Positions 5,454-14,094 of a stretch of DNA of 21,665 nucleotides are shown in pieces (the first letter of the stretch is position 1; every line of letters begins with the position of its first letter). The DNA is from a virus, in the IMG/VR virus record IMGVR_UViG_3300017730_002734, positions 1 through 21,665 of that record; one strand, given 5' to 3'. The position numbers and the translations under genes were made by a program. Below the pieces are notes generated by a model. It was not told the DNA's origin and searched no databases. It saw only the letters and a program-made list of their open reading frames with translations.

Positions 5454-7143
5454 AAAATGTTTTGCAAAAAGTTTAGGGAAAAACAAATTCAAAATCCACC
5501 TTTGGGATGAAGCAGGTTACGATGAAATAGAATGGTGGAACCCAGCTTATGTTGAAGATCCAGATGGTGAATTTACTGGAATTAATGGAGAAAAACTAAG
5601 CAAAACATATAAGTGGGATAAAAATACTTCAAATATACATTTTCATGATATGAAACCATATCAAAAGTTCCTTATCGAAAGATATGGTACTGATGATACT
5701 CCTTCTACTGGTCATAGAGAAGTATTTTTTGATATTGAGTGTGAAATCGGGGGCGCTTTGACCGAAGATTATATTGAAAGTGCCCCGATGCCTATTACCT
5801 CTATTGCTTGGTGGGATAAAACACCTAATACTTGGCACATTTTAATTCTTGATAAGAAAAACCAACTTAAACATACTAAAGCAAAAAACAAAGAAATTAT
5901 ACCTTGTAGAACAGAAAATGAATTATTAGGTAAATTTATTGAGCATATCAGAGATATCGATCCAGATATTTTAATTGGTTATAATTCAGATTATTTTGAT
6001 ATTCCTTATTTGTATTATAGAATGTGTAATACTATTGGAGAGGATTTTGCTAAACATTTATCACCTATTGGAGTAGTAAATTGTAAAAAGGGTAATCAAT
6101 ATTGGTATAAGCGTAATCAATTTGTAGAAATTGTAGGAGTTGAATCACTTGATTATATTCGTTTACATAAAAAATATAGCTGGAAAGATGAACCAAGCTG
6201 GAAATTAGATGCTATTGGAGAAAAGTATGTTGGTATGGGTAAGGTTGAATATGAAGGTAATTTAGATCAATTATTTGAAACTGATATCCATAAATTTATT
6301 CAATATAACTTTGTTGATGTTGAAATACTTCAAAAATTAGATGAAAAATTACAATATATTGCTTTAACTAAAAACCTATCACATAAAGGTAAGCACAATT
6401 ATAGTGAAGTATATGCTAATACAGTATCACAAGATGGAGCGATTTCAGCTTACTTATTAAGTAAAAATATTATACCACCAAGAAGAGATGAACATCCAAT
6501 TCATAAAAAGAATTATGCTGGTGGTTACCTTTTTTGCCCCAAAGCAGGACTATACAAGTATATGTTTGATGAAGATTTAACATCACTGTATCCATCTATA
6601 ATAATGTCAATTAACATAGGTAAAGAAACACTCAAGGGTCGCATCATAGATTCAGATGACCGTAATAATAGATTGGCACTTAACGATTTAAAAGAACGTG
6701 ATCCTGAAGAAGAATTATTAGTAGAAAACAAACACCGAAGACAAGCTTATGTTCCTGTTAAGAAACTAATTCAAATGATTGAAGAAAATAATTTAGCTAT
6801 TTCAGCTAATGGTGTATTTTTTGAAACAGATAGAGAATCAGTATTATCTACTATTCTTAAGAAATGGTTTGAAGAGCGTGTTATTTATAAAGGACGTATG
6901 AAAAAAGCTTATAAAGCTGGAGATACAGAAGCAGGTGAATATAATCATTTAATGCAATACACAATGAAAATTTTGCTTAATAGTTTATATGGAGCAACAG
7001 CATTAGGTAGTTTTAGATATGGTAACGTAATATTATCAGAAGCTATTACATTATCAGGTCAAAGAATTATTCAAGAAAGTGCTTTATGTGCCAATAGGCA
7101 TATGAATAAAGTAATTAAAAACAAAATCAAACTACAAATATGA
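5443..7143 (+). CDS. 43A: DNA polymerase family B, N-terminal part (gp43A: exonuclease, palm motif A, fingers motif B)
   Basis: A 566-residue fragment of a T4 gp43-like replicative polymerase. The 3'-5' exonuclease has all three motifs: FFDIECE with D97/E99, IGYNSDYFDIPYL with D183/D186, and YNFVDVE with Y288/D292. Polymerase motif A is EDLTSLYPSII (D378), and motif B is KILLNSLYG (K509-G517). The protein then stops after a helix corresponding to the segment just before motif C, so it lacks one catalytic Asp pair and the thumb and cannot polymerise alone. The missing part is encoded at 7773-8708, after two unrelated genes. The TGA overlaps the next ATG. No intein-like splicing residues are seen at the break. 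It is expected to assemble with the C-terminal part into one enzyme at the replisome. Confidence 0.93.
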   Translation: MSYKKCFAKSLGKNKFKIHLWDEAGYDEIEWWNPAYVEDPDGEFTGINGEKLSKTYKWDKNTSNIHFHDMKPYQKFLIERYGTDDTPSTGHREVFFDIECEIGGALTEDYIESAPMPITSIAWWDKTPNTWHILILDKKNQLKHTKAKNKEIIPCRTENELLGKFIEHIRDIDPDILIGYNSDYFDIPYLYYRMCNTIGEDFAKHLSPIGVVNCKKGNQYWYKRNQFVEIVGVESLDYIRLHKKYSWKDEPSWKLDAIGEKYVGMGKVEYEGNLDQLFETDIHKFIQYNFVDVEILQKLDEKLQYIALTKNLSHKGKHNYSEVYANTVSQDGAISAYLLSKNIIPPRRDEHPIHKKNYAGGYLFCPKAGLYKYMFDEDLTSLYPSIIMSINIGKETLKGRIIDSDDRNNRLALNDLKERDPEEELLVENKHRRQAYVPVKKLIQMIEENNLAISANGVFFETDRESVLSTILKKWFEERVIYKGRMKKAYKAGDTEAGEYNHLMQYTMKILLNSLYGATALGSFRYGNVILSEAITLSGQRIIQESALCANRHMNKVIKNKIKLQI

Positions 7144-7406
7144 CATTAAAAAAACAATCTATAAGAAACAACATGACAGTTTATGCAGACAATGAACTAA
7201 TTACAAAGGATGAGCTAATTAAAGTAAGTGAAACCTGGTCTGAAAATCAAGAAAAAATGTTCCGAAAATGTTTAAAACAAGGAGTATTTAGATTTAAAAT
7301 AAAAGGTGTTACTTATAAGATTGATTTAAAAGAAAGAGAAGATATTAACTCAAAAGGAGAAAAACCACAAACAGTACCCAAATTACCTGGGGAACGCACA
7401 TTTTAA
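7140..7406 (+). CDS. Unknown 88-residue protein inserted between the polymerase parts
   Basis: The start ATG overlaps the polymerase stop as ATGA, so translation is probably coupled. The protein has a helical, charged first half (ELIKVSETWSENQEKMFRKCLKQG), then a short beta-like region (FRFKIKGVTYKID) and a Pro-rich tail. It has no homing-endonuclease motif (no LAGLIDADG, GIY-YIG or HNH). The family is not recognised. The ENQEK...LKQG...IKGVTYKI pattern suggests a small compact fold, possibly nucleic-acid related, but this is a guess. Confidence 0.65.
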   Translation: MTLKKQSIRNNMTVYADNELITKDELIKVSETWSENQEKMFRKCLKQGVFRFKIKGVTYKIDLKEREDINSKGEKPQTVPKLPGERTF

Positions 7407-7407
7407 A

Positions 7408-7776
7408 ATGAAAATAGAAGTATCAAATGGTGAATTACTAGATAGAATTTCAATTTTAGAAATTAAAAAATTGAATATGGTGGATCCTGAGAATTTAGCT
7501 AATGTAGAATTAGAATTTGCAAGTCTAAATCCAGGTGTTGTAGATTTATTTACTAAAAATGGTAAAGAAATTAAGGTATTATTTTTGGAGTTGTCAAAAG
7601 TAAATCGTATGTTATGGGATCTGGAAAACAGAGTTAGAGATAAAAGTATTACAGATAAAGAATTTAGGAAAGCATCATTAATGATATTTGAATATAATGA
7701 AGTTAGAAATCAATTAAAAAATGATATTAATATTATTTCAGGTTCAAATTTTAAAGATATAAAAGAATATAGATGA
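7408..7776 (+). CDS. DUF6165-like protein inserted between the polymerase parts
   Basis: A 122-residue, mostly helical protein. EVSNGELLDRISILEIKKLNM at the N-terminus, LELSKVNRMLWDLENRVRD in the middle, FEYNEVRNQLKNDIN, and the end INIISGSNFKDIKEYR match my memory of the DUF6165 family. That family is often found beside glycosyltransferase or surface-polysaccharide genes in bacteria and has no established activity. It starts one base after the previous stop, and its TGA overlaps the ATG of the second polymerase part. Its place inside a DNA polymerase locus is unexpected. It may relate to the glycosyltransferase genes near the end of this window. Confidence 0.7.
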   Translation: MKIEVSNGELLDRISILEIKKLNMVDPENLANVELEFASLNPGVVDLFTKNGKEIKVLFLELSKVNRMLWDLENRVRDKSITDKEFRKASLMIFEYNEVRNQLKNDINIISGSNFKDIKEYR

Positions 7777-8708
7777 AACATATAGAAGATACTCCTTGGT
7801 GGATTTGTGATAAGGATGATGTTAATTATTGTGCTTATGTAGACACTGATTCAAATTATTTTAATGCTGAACCTATACTAAAATATTTGTATCCTGATTT
7901 TGAATCTTTTGATGATAAGAAAAAAGATGATATTTTAGAAAAAGTAGCACTTAAATATCAAGATATTATAAATGATGATTATGATAGATTAGCTCGTGAA
8001 GCATTTAATGTAACTGAACATAGGTTAGAAATGAAAACAGAATGTGTTATTCGTTCAGCCTATTTTAGAGCTACTAGACGTTATGCTCAATGGATTACTA
8101 AGCAAGAAGGTATTGAAAAAGAATCTTTAGATATTAAAGGTTTAGAATTTATGAAAGCAAATTTCCCACCTATATTAGGAGATTTCTTCAATGATATTTT
8201 ACAACAAGTATTAAAGGGTGAACAGAAAGATAGTGTATTAGAACAAATTAAAGTATTTAAAAAACAGATATTAGGAGGTGATATTCCACTAACAAAACTA
8301 GGCAACCCAACATCAGTAAAAAAGTTAGATAAGTACTCTGGTACTAAAGCAAGAGCAGGTGAAATGTTTACTGAAATATTAAAAGGAGCTCCAGCACCAG
8401 TTAGAGCAGCAATTCGATATAATGATTTATTAAGATTATGGAGTTTAGATAGAAAACATAACTTAATTACTCAAGCCGATAAAGTAAAATGGATTTATTT
8501 AAAAGATAACCCATATAAAATAGAAGCATTAGCATTCTTTGATTATGACATGCCATCAAAAATTCAAGATTTCCTTGATATTTATGCTGACAGACAAAAA
8601 GTATTTGAATCAATTTTATTAAACAAATTAGAAGGATTTTTTAACGATTTAGAATGGAGTTTAGATTTAAACCCTCATATAAATGCATTATCTTCCTTTG
8701 AAATTTAA
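7773..8708 (+). CDS. 43B: DNA polymerase family B, C-terminal part (gp43B: motif C, thumb)
   Basis: This 311-residue protein carries the remainder of the split polymerase. Motif C, YVDTDS, lies at residues 22-27 with catalytic D24 and D26. TECVIRSAYFRATRRYAQWI follows and corresponds to the KKRYA-type segment of family B enzymes, then LDIKGLEFMKANFPP and a long helical thumb region. The last residues (INALSSFEI) could play the part of the clamp-binding tail found at the end of T4 gp43, but the match is loose. Its ATG overlaps the stop of the DUF6165-like gene. Neither half duplicates the other, so together they make one complete polymerase. Confidence 0.9.
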   Translation: MKHIEDTPWWICDKDDVNYCAYVDTDSNYFNAEPILKYLYPDFESFDDKKKDDILEKVALKYQDIINDDYDRLAREAFNVTEHRLEMKTECVIRSAYFRATRRYAQWITKQEGIEKESLDIKGLEFMKANFPPILGDFFNDILQQVLKGEQKDSVLEQIKVFKKQILGGDIPLTKLGNPTSVKKLDKYSGTKARAGEMFTEILKGAPAPVRAAIRYNDLLRLWSLDRKHNLITQADKVKWIYLKDNPYKIEALAFFDYDMPSKIQDFLDIYADRQKVFESILLNKLEGFFNDLEWSLDLNPHINALSSFEI

Positions 8709-8714
8709 AAAAAC

Positions 8715-8725
8715 TTACGTATATT
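8715..8725 (+). promoter_or_regulatory. Candidate phage promoter element, CGTATATT class
   Basis: TTACGTATATT lies directly after the polymerase stop, with CGTATATT beginning only 15 nt before the ATG at 8733. If TATATT acts as a -10 element, the transcript would start at or next to the ATG and be nearly leaderless. Confidence 0.4.
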
Positions 8726-8732
8726 GAATAAT

Positions 8733-9626
8733 ATGGAATTTAAGAAGAGAGATTACTGGAAAACAACAAAATGGCCTACTATGGAATTTACAACTTCTAT
8801 TTCGCCTAAGGGTTGTGTTGTAAATTGTGCCTTTTGCCCTCAAAGAACTTTAGAGAAAATTTATCATGCTCACAAGGGTCAACCTAAAACCTTATCACTA
8901 GCTAGATTTATTCAAATTGTAGATAAATTACCTAAAGAAGTAAGAGTTACATTTTCTGGGTTTACTGAACCTTGGTTAAATAAAGAATGTACTAAAATGA
9001 TGCAGTATGCTAATTACAAAGGACACCCTTTATCTGCATTTTCAACAGGAGTAGGAATGACATTAGATGATGTTGAAGCAGTTAAAGATATACCTTGGAC
9101 TAAAGGACCAAATGGTGGATTTTGTTTACATATCCCAGATGCTGAACGAATAGCTGAACATCCCTTAAGTGATAGGTTATATAAAGTATTTGAAAAATTT
9201 AAAGAATATGAAAATGATATTCAAGCATTTTATGTAATGAGTATGGGTGAACCTCATGACTGTGTAAAAGAATTATGGCCTAATCCTGTTATACCTAATT
9301 TTTGGGATAGAGCAGGTAATTTAGTAGGTGAAGCAACTATTAAACCAGCATTAGATAAAATTAAAGATAGAGTTAACCATGCACCTAAAAAAGGACCTAG
9401 TACTTGTGGTTGTATTGAACACCTTTATCATAATGTTGTTTTGCCTAACGGAGATGTTTCATTATGTTGTATGGATTATAGTTTAGAAAAAATATTAGGT
9501 AATTTATTCGTTGACGAATATGATGATATAATGCCTGCACCTTTATCTACATTTGATATGTGTGGTAGATGTGAAAATGGTGTTAGTCCAAGTGATAAAA
9601 TTAGAAATAAAAATATTATTATATGA
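8733..9626 (+). CDS. Radical SAM protein with SPASM-like C-terminal cysteines
   Basis: A 297-residue radical SAM protein. CVVNCAFC gives the CxxxCxxC [4Fe-4S] site (C28, C32, C35). VTFSGFTEPWLN takes the place of the GGE segment. The C-terminal part has CGC at 225-227, VLPNGDVSLCCMDY near 236-248, ILGNLF, and CGRC at 277-280, a pattern like SPASM domains that bind extra clusters. SPASM enzymes often modify peptides, but some act on other substrates. The substrate here is unknown. I start at the ATG at 8733 (preceded by AATA); an in-frame TTG at 8724 overlaps the promoter-like motif and is less likely. The gene sits between polymerase and clamp, and overlaps the clamp start by four bases. Confidence 0.85.
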   Translation: MEFKKRDYWKTTKWPTMEFTTSISPKGCVVNCAFCPQRTLEKIYHAHKGQPKTLSLARFIQIVDKLPKEVRVTFSGFTEPWLNKECTKMMQYANYKGHPLSAFSTGVGMTLDDVEAVKDIPWTKGPNGGFCLHIPDAERIAEHPLSDRLYKVFEKFKEYENDIQAFYVMSMGEPHDCVKELWPNPVIPNFWDRAGNLVGEATIKPALDKIKDRVNHAPKKGPSTCGCIEHLYHNVVLPNGDVSLCCMDYSLEKILGNLFVDEYDDIMPAPLSTFDMCGRCENGVSPSDKIRNKNIII

Positions 9627-10345
9627 TAAGTAAAAATGTTTTACAAAGTGTTATAGCAAAGTATTATTTAAATGGATTAAATAATCAGGTTAAATGGAGA
9701 ATTAAAGATAAAGCACTTACAATATATGCTGGTGAAAAAGGTAGAGTATGTAAGGTACATCTAAATGATTTTGATATCGAAGATAGTGAATTAGGTATAT
9801 TTGATACTGATAAATTATCAAAACTGTTATCTATTACTAGTGGTGAATTATCTTTATCATTAGAAAAAATTAAATCAGTGTATACTAAAATGCATATCGC
9901 AGATTTAAATTTTGATTTAACATATTCATTAGCTGATATTTTAATTTTAGGCAAAACAACATGGTATGAAGATCCTGAAACATGGGAAATTGATATTGAC
10001 TTACAAATGGAAGATGTTGACCATTTAATTAAAGCAAAAAACGCATTATCTGATGTCAATAATATGTTAATTACAACAACACAAGATTTTGACGATAATA
10101 ATATATGTGAATTTGTATTTGGTGATAACACCGGATTTTCAAATAAAATAACATATCAATTAAATGGTGATATTAAAGAAGATAATTTATCCATCCCATT
10201 TGATTCAGATATTTTCAAATCAATACTTAACTCAAATAAAGATATGAGTAAAGGTAATTTAAAATTATCAAATAAAGGAATGATAAAATTAACGTTTAAC
10301 TCAGACGACATAGAAAGCGTCTATTATATAGCAAGAAATGAATAA
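9623..10345 (+). CDS. 45: DNA polymerase sliding clamp, gp45-like
   Basis: A 240-residue protein similar in size to T4 gp45 (228). The clamp forms a trimeric ring on DNA and tethers the polymerase. Alternating beta and helix segments are visible. They start with NVLQSVIAKYYLNGLN, then KALTIYAGEKGRV, the FDIEDSELGIFDTDKLSKLLSI segment typical of gp45 domain 1, ISIDLQ-like central strands, a second domain with DVDHLIKAKNAL, and a C-terminal YYIARNE. Motifs are weak in this family, so the call also relies on length and on neighbouring polymerase and clamp loader genes. It overlaps the genes on both sides. Confidence 0.78.
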   Translation: MISKNVLQSVIAKYYLNGLNNQVKWRIKDKALTIYAGEKGRVCKVHLNDFDIEDSELGIFDTDKLSKLLSITSGELSLSLEKIKSVYTKMHIADLNFDLTYSLADILILGKTTWYEDPETWEIDIDLQMEDVDHLIKAKNALSDVNNMLITTTQDFDDNNICEFVFGDNTGFSNKITYQLNGDIKEDNLSIPFDSDIFKSILNSNKDMSKGNLKLSNKGMIKLTFNSDDIESVYYIARNE

Positions 10346-10538
10346 AGACTTTAACGCAATTGAAAAAGAAAGAAAAAATCTGGCAAAAATGCCTGATCAA
10401 CAAAAACACCAAATTATTAGTTTTATTAAATCAGGAGTTAGAATATTAGGCTATTGCTTTATACCATTTAACCTAATTACAGCAACTATTATTTTAGTTT
10501 TAAGTGAAGTAATTGGTATTTTAGAAGAAATGGTATAG
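10338..10538 (+). CDS. Small membrane protein, unknown
   Basis: A 66-residue protein with a charged N-terminal helix (AIEKERKNLAKMPDQQKHQI) and a single hydrophobic stretch near residues 35-60 (ILGYCFIPFNLITATIILVLSEVIGIL). It starts eight bases inside the end of the clamp gene, and its stop overlaps the GTG of the next gene by one base. The layout suggests one inner-membrane segment. No family is recognised. Confidence 0.6.
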   Translation: MNKDFNAIEKERKNLAKMPDQQKHQIISFIKSGVRILGYCFIPFNLITATIILVLSEVIGILEEMV

Positions 10539-10852
10539 TGGGACGATTCAACAAATTAATAGCAGCATTTGGTAATATGCCTTCAATACTTGAAGGGATA
10601 AAAAACCGAGTGTTTACTAGAGATGATGTTGAAGAAATAGCCAAAATTAGAGGCCACATTTGTGAGAAATGTTCTCAATTTGATACAATAGGACATAGCT
10701 GTGCCGTTCCAGGTACAGCACCTTGTTGTGCCAATTGTGGTTGTATATTAAATTTGAAAGTAAGATCAATGTCGGCTAGCTGCCCTGAAGGAAAATGGTC
10801 GGCATTTATGAGTAAAGAAGATGAAGAGGAGTTAAAAAATAGCTTGGATTAG
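10538..10852 (+). CDS. Cys-rich zinc-ribbon-like protein, unknown
   Basis: A 104-residue protein starting with GTG that overlaps the preceding stop (TAGTG). It has a helical N-terminal part and then a cluster of cysteines: CEKC, HSC, PCCANCGC and a final SCPEGKW. The paired CxxC and CxxCxC arrangement with basic LKVRS between them looks like a zinc-ribbon or double-knuckle fold. Such small phage proteins can act in transcription or replication, but no specific family was identified. It is the last gene before a 111 nt leader that precedes the chaperone block. Confidence 0.65.
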   Translation: MGRFNKLIAAFGNMPSILEGIKNRVFTRDDVEEIAKIRGHICEKCSQFDTIGHSCAVPGTAPCCANCGCILNLKVRSMSASCPEGKWSAFMSKEDEEELKNSLD

Positions 10853-10963
10853 CGACTTTTCTTTATTATTATATATGTATAACAAAATAACACGTAGCTA
10901 GGGCACGAGTTATGTTTTAAAATTAAATTAACCGAGAGCTTCGGCCTCACAAAACTAAATGAT
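10853..10963 (+). promoter_or_regulatory. Leader of the hsp20 gene with promoter-like motif and UUCG hairpin
   Basis: This is the longest gene-free stretch. ATATATGTA at 10871-10879 repeats the element at 1195 and 17362. Near the gene, 10934-10948 can form GAG(A)GC-UUCG-GCCUC, a hairpin closed by the very stable C(UUCG)G tetraloop with one bulged A. An overlapping alternative, CCGA/TCGG at 10932-10944, excludes the first. Such a switchable structure before a heat-shock gene could be regulatory, but no Shine-Dalgarno is present to hide. The middle part (10890-10930) shows no further structure that I can support. Confidence 0.4.
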
Positions 10964-11386
10964 ATGAGTACATTACAATTATTGGAAAGGCATTTAAGTC
11001 CTTTCGACATTCTTTTTAGAAACCACTTTAAATCTGATAGCACATTTCAACCAGCTTCAGATACAAAACAACCACACCCACTTAATATTTTCTTTGACGA
11101 TAAAGGGCTTTATTTTGAAGTTGCCTGTACAGGACTAACTAAAAAAGACGTTGTCCTTGATATCGAAGGAGATATATTAAAAATCAGTTATAAGAAACCA
11201 GAAGATGAAAAATTCCATGAAGGAACTATTCATAATGGTTTGTCTAAAAAATCATTTGATTTAAGATATAAAATTGCCCCTAAATTTGATTTAGGACAAA
11301 CTGATGCAGTTTTAACAAATGGTCTATTAGAAATTTTTATACCATTAGCTGAAGAAGCTAAACCAAAATCAATTAAAATTAAATAA
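10964..11386 (+). CDS. hsp20: Small heat shock protein, Hsp20 / alpha-crystallin family
   Basis: A 140-residue protein with a short N-terminal arm (LLERHLSPFDILFRNHF) and an alpha-crystallin domain from about residue 40. PLNIFFDDKGLYFEVACTGLTKKDVVLDIEGDILKISYKK has the strand pattern of the family. The AxxxGxL-type motif is AVLTNGLLEIFIPL. The C-terminal IKIK matches the IxI anchor that binds neighbouring subunits. Hsp20 proteins hold unfolding proteins without ATP. Hsp20 genes are known in T4-like marine phages. The chaperonin genes follow after one small gene, so the phage carries a holdase and a foldase. An A/T-stem terminator follows it. Confidence 0.92.
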   Translation: MSTLQLLERHLSPFDILFRNHFKSDSTFQPASDTKQPHPLNIFFDDKGLYFEVACTGLTKKDVVLDIEGDILKISYKKPEDEKFHEGTIHNGLSKKSFDLRYKIAPKFDLGQTDAVLTNGLLEIFIPLAEEAKPKSIKIK

Positions 11387-11396
11387 AAGTTATTGC

Positions 11397-11425
11397 AAAA
11401 AAACGTGTCCTAGCAGTGTTTTTTT
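11397..11425. terminator. Rho-independent-like terminator after hsp20, probably bidirectional
   Basis: AAAAAAAC at 11397-11404 pairs with GTTTTTTT at 11418-11425, extended by two G-T pairs, around a loop of nine bases. The run of seven T at the 3' end and seven A at the 5' end would allow termination in both directions. The stem is weak in GC, so efficiency is uncertain. A promoter-like CGTATATT follows immediately. Confidence 0.5.
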
Positions 11426-11433
11426 CGTATATT
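11424..11433 (+). promoter_or_regulatory. Candidate phage promoter element, CGTATATT class
   Basis: CGTATATT starts at 11426, directly behind the T-run of the terminator and 33 nt before the ATG at 11459. Terminator followed by promoter would separate hsp20 from the groES-groEL transcript. This is the best-placed of the repeats of this motif. Confidence 0.45.
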
Positions 11434-11458
11434 CCGGTCTAAACAAAATAATAGTTAT

Positions 11459-11770
11459 ATGGCAAGAAAACCAAATTCCTTAACACTTATTGAAGATCCA
11501 AGTATGGAACCTTTTTTCATCACTAAAGATGAACACTGCTACACAGTGAATAAAAGAATTACCTCAAATGCTGATCATTTTAGATCAACAGGTAAGAGTA
11601 AAACTTATACTAAAGCACTAACATTCCATGCTGATTTTGGGACTGCATTAGAAAGAATTACTAAAGAGCAGTTACATACAAAAGAACACTTTAAAACATT
11701 AAGTGACTTTTTAGATTATTATACTAAAATTGAAACTAACATTAAAAATTATTTAAATGAAAAAGCTTGA
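11459..11770 (+). CDS. Unknown 103-residue protein upstream of groES
   Basis: A small, mainly polar protein with a possible N-terminal beta region (SLTLIEDPSMEPFFITKDEHCYTVNKR) and a helical second half (ALTFHADFGTALERITKEQLHTKEHFKTLSDFLDYYTKIETNIKNYL). Its stop overlaps the groES start by 14 nt, so it is likely co-expressed with the chaperonin. I do not recognise the family. The location suggests a link to the chaperonin operon, but the sequence gives no functional motif. Confidence 0.65.
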   Translation: MARKPNSLTLIEDPSMEPFFITKDEHCYTVNKRITSNADHFRSTGKSKTYTKALTFHADFGTALERITKEQLHTKEHFKTLSDFLDYYTKIETNIKNYLNEKA

Positions 11771-12116
11771 AGCATTATTCGATGCGGTTATCGTTAAACC
11801 AGTAGAAAACGAAGAAACACTATATGGGAATATCATTGTTCCTGATATGGGTAAAGAAAAAAATGAATTTGGGGAAGTAGTTGCTGTTGGATTTGGTAGA
11901 TATACCTTAAATGGCAATTTAATCCCAATGCAATTAAAAGTAGGAGATTTGGTAGTATTACCAACTCAAGGTTTTACAAAATTACCATTTGATGGTGAAG
12001 AATATTATGTTGGACCTGAAAATCAAGTACTAGCTAAAGTTCAACAAACAGTTGAAGGTATTTTAGCTGAAACTGAAGTAACAGATGAAGATAAATCAAA
12101 CTTAACTGAATTATAA
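11757..12116 (+). CDS. groES: GroES-like co-chaperonin
   Basis: A 119-residue co-chaperonin. ALFDAVIVKPVENEETLYGNIIVPD contains the GroES barrel start and the mobile loop with its hydrophobic IIV contact. GEVVAVGFGRY and VGDLVVLPTQGFTKLPFDGEEYYVGPENQVLAKV complete the core. It caps the GroEL ring during folding. It resembles bacterial GroES more than T4 gp31. About 20 extra residues form an acidic tail after the core (bacterial GroES is about 97 residues), which may be phage-specific. GroEL begins three bases after its stop, the usual groES-groEL order, so the two are one unit. Confidence 0.93.
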   Translation: MKKLEALFDAVIVKPVENEETLYGNIIVPDMGKEKNEFGEVVAVGFGRYTLNGNLIPMQLKVGDLVVLPTQGFTKLPFDGEEYYVGPENQVLAKVQQTVEGILAETEVTDEDKSNLTEL

Positions 12117-13769
<1,653 letters not shown>

Positions 13770-13812
13770 TAAATAATTAGGATATTTATAATAAATTAAT
13801 TATATTATAGAC

Positions 13813-14094
13813 ATGAAACAGAACACACAACCCAAAGTAAAAGTAATAGAGAACGCAACTCTAATTGCTCGTAGAGTACCACCTGGTGATAAATGGCAAT
13901 TAATTGCTAATGCACCAGATGGTCCTGTACACAAATCATTAACTGATACGCTTGAAGCGTATATGACTAAAACCGGATTTAGAGGTGAATATAGATTAGC
14001 ACCATTAAAAAGTGAATTATATGCTATATTAACTACTGAGAAGGAAATTGAACCTGTAAAAGAACAACGTTATTCAATATATGGAGAATACTAA
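13813..14094 (+). CDS. Unknown 93-residue protein before gene 44
   Basis: A small soluble protein with beta-like N-terminal half (KVKVIENATLIARRVPPGDKWQLIANAPDG) and a helical middle (DTLEAYMTKTGFRGEYRLAPLKSELYAIL). It ends with YSIYGEY and overlaps the clamp loader gene by 14 nt. A 43 nt A/T-rich gap separates it from groEL. I see no clear terminator or known promoter motif there. The family is not recognised. The overlap suggests a role tied to the clamp loader operon. Confidence 0.62.
   Translation: MKQNTQPKVKVIENATLIARRVPPGDKWQLIANAPDGPVHKSLTDTLEAYMTKTGFRGEYRLAPLKSELYAILTTEKEIEPVKEQRYSIYGEY

Noticed and set aside
7140-7776. Intein, homing endonuclease or group I intron in the split polymerase
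   Set aside because: No splice-junction Cys/Ser/Asn pattern and no LAGLIDADG, GIY-YIG or HNH motif is present. The gap is nearly filled by two coupled reading frames. An intron cannot be fully excluded without RNA data.
8724-8732. TTG start for the radical SAM gene
   Set aside because: It lies within the promoter-like CGTATATT element, and an ATG three codons later has the usual A/T-rich context.
9685-10131. Minus-strand open frame inside the clamp gene
   Set aside because: It is a shadow in A/T-rich sequence with no motif, opposite to all other genes in the window.
10895-10912. Possible preQ1 riboswitch, because TAGCTA occurs in the hsp20 leader
   Set aside because: The surrounding stem and the C-rich and A-rich tail of that riboswitch are missing, and the downstream gene is a chaperone.
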